From: Ovis canadensis
Lineage: Eukaryota; Chordata; Mammalia; Artiodactyla; Bovidae
Assembly (NCBI RefSeq): GCF_042477335.2
Contig: NC_091247.1
Span: forward strand, 43,578,501-43,642,500
Length of the DNA: 64,000 nt
Direction: 5' to 3'
In this document: positions 55,771-64,000 of the stretch, one piece after another
How positions within the stretch are numbered: position 1 is the first letter of the stretch
Layout: every line of letters begins with the position of its first letter
The notes under the pieces: model-generated
The model's database searches: none
Seen by the model: only the letters and a program-made list of their open reading frames with translations
Told to the model about the DNA's origin: nothing
Program-made: the position numbers and the translations under genes

Positions 55771-57429
55771 TAGGGTGAGCACAGAATTAGAAGACGACAC
55801 ATGGTGGGGACTGGAGGCATGCCAATAACAACTGACAAGGGAGCAACTTCTGCCACAGGAGGCTAACCCTGGCTATTTGGAGATCCTCTGAAAGATCTTC
55901 TGGTGTAGTTTAGACTCAAAATCGTCTGTGTTTTTAGTGACATTCATAGTGTGTAAGATAACACCATGATCAATTATATTCACCTGAGTCATAAAATGAC
56001 CTCACAGCAAGAGAAATAAGAAATAGGCTTTCTGAAAGTATCATTAGCACATTCTTAAATGTAGTAGCATAGCCCACACTAGAAATGGAGCTGATTCTTC
56101 CCACAGGAGGGATTTAGCGTGTTTCAATCATCACAGGATGACCCGGCTAAGGGAACACAGCTCCCCTCCTGAGTATCATTATGTCCCGGGATGAGGATGC
56201 TGGCGTCCTTGCATTGCCAAACTGCAAAGAAGTTTCAACACACTGAGGGCCAATGCATACACAATCTGGGCACTATAGGAAGTCCGCAGGTTGGTTCATT
56301 TTCTTGGGTGGACTCAGTATGCAGGCTGACATCATGGAATAAGGCTAAAATCAGAAAGAGAAGAGGTAAGAGGTGTCAGGCTGAGTATTACAATTACAGT
56401 TTAGGGGAAGGGTCCCTATCTTAAAACAACAGTAATCAAGGAAAGCCTCCCTATGACTAGGGTAAGCCTTAAGGCTTATTGTTCACTTACTACCTCTCCT
56501 CTGAATTCCAGACCACTGTAGGTTTTATTCTGATAATCATGGGGAAAAAATGATCTTCCTCCCTTCAAGAGCACAAGTCAATCCTGGGTCTCTCCAGTTG
56601 ACTTGTCTAAAGAAAATGGATATGGAGTATTCTAAGTGGACTGGAAAATCTTTTTTTCTAGGGATGTGATACGTGGTTTGTCTTTCCTTGGTTTTTTAAT
56701 AGGAAGCAATTGTCATAAATTTCAATAACCTGCAGAAATGCACCTTGTGGTTAAGAAGGTGGATTTTTGCCAGTGTATTTCTTTTGCCGGCACCTCTGTT
56801 CAGGTTCATTAGTGATCCCAGTTACTTTCAAGTACAAGTGCGTGCAGGGTTAAGGTGTGTACAATGATTCCTAGACAGTAGGCAAGGAACTGAGAAAAAG
56901 CCGTAGCTCCGGGGAATGAGCAGCGAGATCTAGTAATGAGTACAAGGTGTCAGGGTCCAAGGTGAGGAGAGTGGGCAGAGAAGCGGGAGAAAAAGAGTAA
57001 TGCATGCGGGAGCAAGGGCTGGAGGAAGCTGATATTTACACGCACAAAGCCTACACAGCTTCACTCACGTCAGGTTAAGTACCTTTTCCAGAAACCCAAT
57101 AAAGAAATGTTATGTATTCAGGAGGTGTTTCAACCTGTCCACACCCTCCTCTGACTTCCCCAGAACACAGGCAAGCAAGGAGGGAAATGCCTCCGGTCTT
57201 GGCGTCCAGCTCCCTCGGCTCCCAGAGCACAGCCCCACAGGATGTCACACGGAGCTGTCTCCGAGAGTGGGCATAGCACCGACGGGAGGCAAAGTTTTGA
57301 GCCGATTTACTCCAAATCAGTCTGCCACTCGGTAGTGGGGTTTGGCCGCAGGGGCTCCTAGGCAGAGCCGGGCAGCAACAGCAGCAGCTTGAAGGCTGAG
57401 TAAGGAGCCAGCTTTCTTCATCGCCTCCT
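55771..57429. other. Repeat-poor flank of CpG island 2
   Basis: No repeat or gene recognised. GC content rises toward the right. A minus-strand 144-codon frame (57075-57509) is likely composition-driven. Confidence 0.45.
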
Positions 57430-58755
57430 CCGGTCGGTGCGGAGTCGGCAGCACAGCCAGTCCCTATCGCTGTCACGCCTTCTGCAGCGCGGCCCCTCCG
57501 CCGCCCCACCCCCCCGGCACGGCCCCAGCCCTCACACTGTTATTTGCGTGACTGACCTGAACAGGGCGGGAGGGAGGACCCGGGTGCGGAGGGAGGGGAG
57601 GACCTTGGCCCGCCCACTCCTTCCCCTGTGGCTCGGGGCGGCACCTTCTCCTCCTCATTGGGCACACGCTTGCGTCCATCACCCCCTTGCGGCCCTCGGA
57701 TTGGCAGAAGGCGCACTTCTGGAGCGAGGAGAGCTGAGTGACTCCGCGGGTCTCCGGTGCCTCATCTTTCCCTCCACCGCTCCCTCCCTACTTCAACGTC
57801 CACCCACCACTCCCCACCCCCCACTCCACTTCCCCCCCTCCCGGTTAGCGGCAGTGTCCTTAGAAGACTCATTGGGCCAGGGGCGAAGCCTGCCGCCTAT
57901 CGAGCAGCACCGTCATTGGCCGACGCCCACGCCCGTCGGAGCGGCGGGCTTCGGCATTGGGTGATTCCGTTCCGCTCCCCGCCCCTCCCAACGCCTCGCC
58001 CTCTCACTCGCCTCCTCCCCTCCCGGCTCTTTCACAGCCCCCCTTTCCCTTGCCGTCCGCACCGCATCTCCCCTGTCCAGCTGGGCGGGGACTGCTTTAC
58101 GACTCTGTAAAGTCTGTGAGTCACTGCACAACCCATCAATCCAATTAAATGTCTTGAGCTAGCCGAGCAGGCGGTGCTGCTGCCGCGGCCGCTCGCCCCG
58201 CCGCGGCCGCCCCTGCTCGCAGCGCCCCTCTGATCCATGGCTGTCTGTCTGTACTTGTTACGGTGTAACCTCCTCCTCCGCCTCCTCCGCCTCCTTCTCG
58301 GGAGCCGCTGCAACTTCCCCTCAGCCAGCCTCCTCCTCCGTTTGGGGACTGCAAAGGCATGGGATAGAACTAGAGCCACTTCAGTCACCCCTCCAGCCCT
58401 CGCTCAGTCTCCCCCCTTTAAATTAAAGTCTGATCCTTGCTTCTCATCGTTTTAGAGGTTTATTTGTCAGTCTTTTTATTTCCCCGGATTTTATTTTCCC
58501 TTCCTGGGGCAGGGGGTCGCAGGGGCCGGTGGGCTTATTTTAGGGAAGGGGCTTTCCCCTCCATCCCCGCGTTGCTCCTCGTCCCTTTTCGGCAGTGACT
58601 TGATTTCCCTGCTCCGCTCCGCTCCCACCCCTCGAACTCACCGTCCTGCACTCTAGTGACGCACCGACACCCCCCGCCCACAGCCCAGACGTCCCCTCCC
58701 TCGCTGCCACCCCGACCCGTCTCGGAGCTGGACCGGGTGCCGACTTCGCTGAAGG
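57430..58755 (+). promoter_or_regulatory. CpG island 2, probable promoter and first exon
   Basis: About 1.3 kb of CpG-dense DNA with GC boxes (agggcggg near 57564, ggggcggc near 57635, gggcgggg near 58084), no obvious TATA box in the GC-rich core, five ATTGG boxes, and a tgctgctgccgcggccgctc block near 58172. It is C/T-rich on the plus strand and ends at a splice donor on that strand. The first exon would be mostly 5' UTR; the 72-codon frame at 58237-58455 could be an upstream ORF. The gene is not identified. Confidence 0.75.
57657..57960 (-). promoter_or_regulatory. Cluster of five inverted CCAAT boxes
   Basis: ATTGG occurs at 57657, 57700, 57871, 57915 and 57956, a spacing of 43, 171, 44 and 41 bp. 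CCAAT boxes bind NF-Y. A forward CCAAT lies at 58141-58145. Confidence 0.65.
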
Positions 58756-58761
58756 GTGAGT
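58756..58761 (+). other. Candidate splice donor of first exon
   Basis: gaagg/gtgagt matches the donor consensus. It lies where the CpG density falls away, as expected for the end of a first exon. Confidence 0.55.
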
Positions 58762-60109
58762 GCTGTGTTGGGTTATCGGGGGTGGGTGTTGGGGCGGAGA
58801 GAGGGTCTGGGAAAATGTAACGGGTCCACTTTGGTGAAGGCAGGGGATCGCGCTGTGGACTGGAGGTTCCCAGTCCGGCGTGGATTTGAGGTGGTGACTG
58901 CCTTCCTCCCTCGCTCCCTCTTCCCCCGCCCCTCGACTCCTTATTCACCAGCCTTGCTGTATTTCTAGGTATTGCCAACGCTTATAAAATGAGCGGTAAT
59001 GGCAAGCTTTCTTAGTGAGCGGTCATAATCAGCGAATTGAACTGATAGACTCTATGACCTGCAAAGTGTCAGACGGCTAATAATGGGTACGTTGTCTTCC
59101 AAATCAAAGTTAAACTTTTATTCAGTAAAGGCAAAGCGAAAGGTATGTCTGATTTGAATGAGATAGACCACGAGAAGACAGGTTGCCTAGTGGCATGGCT
59201 TGCTTTTTATTTTAAAATAGTTTCGTAGGTTCCCTTTTGGAAAAAAAAAAAGAAAAGATAATTCAATATTAATGTAAAGGTTACAAAGTCTTTGAACCTG
59301 TTGGAGGAAAGCGAGGTAAGATGGAAATCTAGTTTGACACTTCATCTTTAGCTCACCTCTGTTCTATCCAGAAATTATAACACAGAATTTTTTATTTCCT
59401 GGTCACTGCGCACAGTGGGGTGTGTTAAAAGACAAATAGGGATTTTTTTTCTTTTGATATCCCTTTTTTGTATACTTGATTGCTCTTGAGCAAAATTTTA
59501 ATTTGGTTTCTTGGTTGCAGGCTGTTCAAAAGTACACATGCGTGGCCGTATATATGCTTTATGAGACTCGCCCTATGCATCTTTAGTATTTAACTTGAGG
59601 TAAAAATAAAAATTATGAGAAATACTTACTCTGAATCACCTTCTGAGGTTACGTTTGAGAATTCAGCCTGTTTAAAATGGTACTTATTCTTCTGGAGTCA
59701 AGTTCTGGTCTACTTGTCCACAAGATTCAAATTAGGCCAAACCAAACATGTTTTGAAATATTAAAGTACACGAAAGGCCTCTTAGTAGTTCATTCTCTCC
59801 TTTTCTTTCAGACTAACCAGAATAAGTTGTTGCTAAATTTAATTGTAAAGAATAGACTGTTCCTGTACTGACGTCTGCCAAGTTTCTACAGAAAAAATTC
59901 TTTTTAAAGAGGAGCAATGTGTTTATGATCAGCCCAAAGTAGTAAAGTTGACTCAAATGTAAATGCTGTCATAAGGAAATGCTTGTCATAAGCCCCCAAA
60001 CCTGGCAGAGTGTTTCAGGAAGACTTATGCAAAGCCTTTCTGAATTGTTTAATACATTTCATCATGTGGCCTTTTTCGTGAGTGTTTAAGACTGAAATCA
60101 TTCAGAGGC
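58762..60109. other. Probable first-intron sequence
   Basis: AT-rich, repeat-poor, with no coding frame of note. The intron interpretation depends on the donor at 58756. Confidence 0.4.
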
Positions 60110-60320
60110 CTTATAACACAGGGGAGCCATGCTGCCTGAGTTTGAATCTAGCCACAATCCCAGGATGGCTGACTGACCTTAGGCAAGTTCCAACCTGGCC
60201 TGTGAAGGTTTTCTCCTGTAAATGGGAGGGATGACTTTCCCCTCTAAGGGTTGCCTTAAGGGTAAGTGAGACGGCACAGGTCACGGAGCACTTGGTGTTA
60301 GCTGCCCTACCTCCATCATC
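60110..60320 (+). mobile_element. MIR SINE
   Basis: Forward MIR: gagtttgaatctagccacaa, ctgaccttaggcaagttcc, ttctcctgtaaatgggaggg. Confidence 0.75.
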
Positions 60321-60344
60321 ATCATCACCACCTCCTGAGAGGGT

Positions 60345-60545
60345 GTCTGGTATAGTGGTTAAGAAGGGGACCTCTCTCTGTAGGTTCAAGTCTCAGTATT
60401 TCCTCCTGGTATCTTTGTGATCTTGGCCAAATTAACCTCAGATTCCCCATCTATAAAGTGGAGATTAATAGAAAAATTTTCTTCATAGGGTTATCATGAG
60501 GTCAGAATGAGTTTAGACCAGTGTTTAGTACATATTTTCAAGTTT
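60345..60545 (+). mobile_element. MIR SINE
   Basis: Forward MIR: tggtatagtggttaagaagg, ttgtgatcttggccaaatta, cccatctataaagtggagat, ttcatagggttatcatgagg. A second copy follows the first in the same orientation. Confidence 0.8.
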
Positions 60546-63500
60546 AATTCTTTGCTCTGTTCCCAGTACATCTAGAAACTTGAGTGACTGTATTTTTTCG
60601 AAGTATGCTTTTTGTAAAGATAAAGAATTATTACTGTCAGTGAAATAAAAGTTCTTATCCACCTGCACAATGTTTTTTGGGATTTACACTTTTAAGTAAA
60701 GTTTATATGAGTTTTTATGAAATTTAGGTATTGGATAAGTTGAGCTGATTACCCTTTGATCTTAACTTGCACAACAGAGTATGCATACCTCTGTTATAAT
60801 GATACGTATCACACATTTGCTGTTACATGTGATTTTCTCCTCTACTAAACACAAAGCTTTTTGAGGATGAGTAATATTTCGTTCATGATTTGATCTCAGG
60901 TGCCTAGCATTGTGCCTGGTACATGAACAGTCTTGAACGTTGTGGAATGGATTAAACAATCTTTTCCTCGTAGTTAAACGACATTGTAAGTGATATGGAG
61001 AATACTATTATTTGTGTTGTTGAGTTGAATTTTTATGTTTTCAATTACTATTTTTGTAAATAGAAATGGAATTATAATGTTTTATTAGGAAAATAATTTT
61101 TATTTTGAAGATTAAACTTAAAATATTCTGAAAAGTATCAAATATCTCATCTTAATACCTAACATGGTCTCTTTTTTAAGTGAAAGACTTTGTGATTCCC
61201 TAACTTCCTTTCACTATGTTGGATGTTATTATAATTAATATAGATTATACAAATTAGATTTTGAATGTCCTTAATGATGATGTGATGTTATTATTGGCTT
61301 CAGAATTAATAATAATAAAAGTGAACTTATCAAACCAACACTGTGGAAATAGCATAATTTCCTTAAGGACCTAAGCTTTATATCTTTTTCCATTCAAGAG
61401 TAAAATTCTTTCTCTTGAGCAGACTTAATAAATAATTAGCTTTCCAAATAGTTGTAGTAAATAGTGTAACAGGAATCGTAAAGAAGGTATATGTAATCAG
61501 TAAACAAAACACTTTAAACTTTATTACACACTTAATTGGCATTATACAACTGGGTAATACATATTTTTTCAATAAGCAAAATTGATGGGGCCTGCACCAC
61601 CTGCTTCATCTATAGAATCATTCTGCTTTACTTGTCAATAAAACCACTTTAATTACTGTGCCCTCTGAAGGTATAAAATGCAAGAAATATCTTTCATGAA
61701 AGAGATCCTCCCTAACAAAATCTGAATACTCATCTACTCAGAAGTGTTACAGTGTTCCATAACATTGTTAAAACATTTCAAATGGGTGAACTATCTAGCC
61801 CAATGTGGGTAATTTTGTATATATAATCCTTTGTTTAACCAAATAATCAGTTTAATCTATTTTAGTTGAATATATTGCATTTTCATTGGCTAAAACAATT
61901 AATTTTAAAAACTTTGCCTTTTTAGTTCATACACTTTGAAAGCAGATAATCTAAAATGAAACTTTAAACAATTTATAGGCACTTAGAAGCTAAAGGTCCA
62001 ATTTTTTGCTTGACAGATTTCAACATGATTTCTGTAGCTCACATCTTTTTCTTTTATTTAACATTTTTTGGTGAGGACAGTTGAGTACTGTTGGTATTTT
62101 ACAGATATATAAGATGTCCTCAGCTTTAAAAAAAACAAAGTTTCTGATGAAGAATTGTCCAGAAAGAAGAGGAAAGAGGAATAGAAATAACCTTTAGGGC
62201 CTATCCATGTCTTTTAGCATTAGGAAAATGGATAACAGTATACTCTGTCAGTGATCAAAAGGAGAAGAAAATTATTTTTGTGTTATCTGGTTGCCATACA
62301 CTTAGAATTAAAGTCCATGGAGCCCTAGACTGAGCCATGTTACCAACTGGCATGTGACCTTGAGCGTTACACTTAACCTCCAAGACTCTCCCAGTTCTTG
62401 TCCTTCCAGTGTGAAGAGAGAAGGCAGTTGCCTGGCCTTCACTCACAGGGGACATGGTAGGGGTAATTTGTAAGTGCTTTTTAAAAGCACTGGAGAAGGA
62501 CAAAGTACAAGCAAATACAAAGTAAACATTCACATTTAGAAATGAACATTTGTTTTGTCATTATTAAAAAATTGTGACTTTAGATCTTTTGTCTTAAGGC
62601 CATTTTTTCCTTTTAACTTTATATTTGTGAAGACTTCTTATTGGTATGTTTAGAAGAATGAATCAGGTACCTAAAGAGCCGAGGAACTTTGGAAGGGATT
62701 TTAAATGTTAACATTAAGTTTTAGTGTGTCCTGGGTTGTAGCACATGTTGATGTTCTAAGATCAAACTGTATGTATCTAGAAGATAATGCATTTTATTAA
62801 AGACTGTAAAACTTGGACACCCAGGACCCGCTCCTGACACTCATTTTGTACCTTGACTACAATGAAATGCGCATGAGTCAGAATATAGTGGCGTGGAGGA
62901 TTTCATTTATTCCATATAATCTTTTATTTAGGAAGGTGAGTGAAGACAGGTATGGAAAGGCTGTAGTTTAAGAAACTAGTTTTTTTTTTAACGTCTTGTC
63001 CCAAAAAGTGAGTTCTGAGTCTTTAAAAATCGAAAGCCTAGAGTTAGCACATTTTATCAGTTTCTTTGAATTCAGCTTTTCTTCTCTATGGCTATTAGCA
63101 GAAGAGTTGTCACAGGTATTATATCACTTTTTAAAGTAGAAATGAAATTCTAGTTTATTCAGAGTAAGACTTTATTAAAACAAGTGGGACATACAAAGAA
63201 ATATTTCTTTTGTTCCAACTAAATATTAAGTATAGTGAACAGTGATCCTCAAATGCAAGGTTGCTAAGCAGAAGGCAACTTTTAAAAGTATATTGTCCTT
63301 TTGTCCTTATTGTTGAACATGCAGTTGATGAAAACTCAACCGATCAGATTTCTTTTCTACTTCTGAATGTATAGTCTGCACTGTTGTTTATAAAGTTTCA
63401 TGTAATATTATGTACAACTCTTTAGTATTGAATGTTTGCTTTTAACTTACTAAATGACCAAAACAGTCCCCCTTTTAAATTTTATCTGATTTTCATAACC

Positions 63501-64000
63501 TTCTTCGTTTTGTTCTACCACTGTTTTTCAATTTTCTTAATATTACTGCATGAATTTGTCTTTCTTTTAACACGGTGTCTTTCTCATTTTGCTTTTCTTC
63601 TCTACTGGTCTTTTTCCTTGATTACTGCAGGTGTTTTTCTTTGGCTCTCTTTTGCCTTTGCCTCTGTTTAAGGCATGGAAAAGGAGTTTTCATCTATTTC
63701 ATTCTGCTTTTATTTTCTATATAGAAAATTTGCTTTACCCTATCTCAAAAGATGAACTTTCTGATCATCTTATCTACACAAAACTTAAGGAACCATTTTG
63801 TAAACCTAAAGCCAAGTTTTAACTTACGTGAGGTGATAAAAAGGGACAATAATGATGTGTTTAATATTTCTTGCTTTTCTGTTAATCTCTTTTTTGGAGA
63901 GATACCCACAGAATTTTTTATGTCTACGTTACCTTAAAACATCTCAAGCATCCATGTTTTGTATTGCTTGGTGCCCAGTGCCTGATGAGCATTGGTGGCT
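60546..64000. other. AT-rich, repeat-poor sequence
   Basis: Only ancient traces are seen: an L2/MIR-like end at 60870-60960 (tgcctagcattgtgcctggt) and a MIR-like patch at 62315-62400 (gcatgtgaccttgagcgtta). No gene, young SINE, BovB or L1 recognised. Confidence 0.5.

Noticed and set aside
57437-57964. 175-codon plus-strand frame in CpG island 2
   Set aside because: GC-rich promoters often lack stops. Composition is Pro/Arg/Leu-rich, no domain is visible and overlapping frames are open on both strands.
63432-63671. Hydrophobic 79-codon frame suggesting a membrane protein
   Set aside because: T-rich sequence gives Phe/Leu-rich frames by composition alone; no start context or conservation evidence.
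1-64000. CRISPR arrays, prokaryotic operons, phage or plasmid features
   Set aside because: No regular spacer arrays or ribosome-binding-site-led gene clusters were seen. The repeat content shows a mammalian nuclear genome.

Overview
This is a stretch of nuclear DNA from a ruminant, almost certainly a bovid such as cattle, sheep or goat. The evidence is the repeat content. There are about thirteen copies or fragments of the RTE retrotransposon BovB, its partner SINEs Bov-tA and BOV-A2, tRNA-derived CHR SINEs, ruminant L1 3' ends and bovid-type endogenous retrovirus LTRs. Bov-tA and BOV-A2 are ruminant-specific. I see no bacterial-style genes, operons, CRISPR arrays or functional tRNA/rRNA genes. 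I also see no protein-coding host gene that I can name. Nearly all long open frames are decayed transposon proteins.

Layout. From 1 to about 55 kb the window is a layered archive of transposable elements. Notable members are a near-full-length BovB (about 25.8-28.9 kb) with one long endonuclease/reverse-transcriptase frame broken by a few lesions; a Tigger1 DNA transposon (40.9-43.7 kb) split by two SINEs; a 1,330-bp solo LTR with a perfect 6-bp target duplication (48.5-49.9 kb); a second ERV LTR (12.7-13.2 kb) abutting a truncated BovB; and an old, fragmented L1 (about 50.0-55.0 kb) that took in at least six younger insertions. Many insertions have visible target-site duplications, so relative ages can be read directly: MIR, L2, old L1 and Tigger1 are hosts, while CHR, ruminant L1, BovB, Bov-tA and BOV-A2 are guests.

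Two CpG islands stand out. One (35.9-36.4 kb) has a TATA-type motif best read on the minus strand at its right edge. The other (57.4-58.8 kb) is larger, carries five inverted CCAAT boxes with regular spacing, and ends in a good splice donor on the plus strand. It is the strongest gene-promoter candidate here. From about 55.8 kb to the end I see no young ruminant repeats, only ancient MIR/L2 remnants, which fits constraint around a promoter and first intron. A 52-bp candidate exon with near-consensus splice sites lies at 55.4 kb.

Other unusual points are a roughly 99% identical 0.2-kb duplication at 33.7 and 34.9 kb, whose second copy holds an uninterrupted run of 39 C; a mariner-type hairpin at 16.7 kb resembling ruminant mariner-derived microRNA precursors; and a Bov-tA element carrying a 20-bp patch of BOV-A2 tail. 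No convincing new multi-gene system was found. Repeat family names come from recognition of consensus features and were not checked by alignment.
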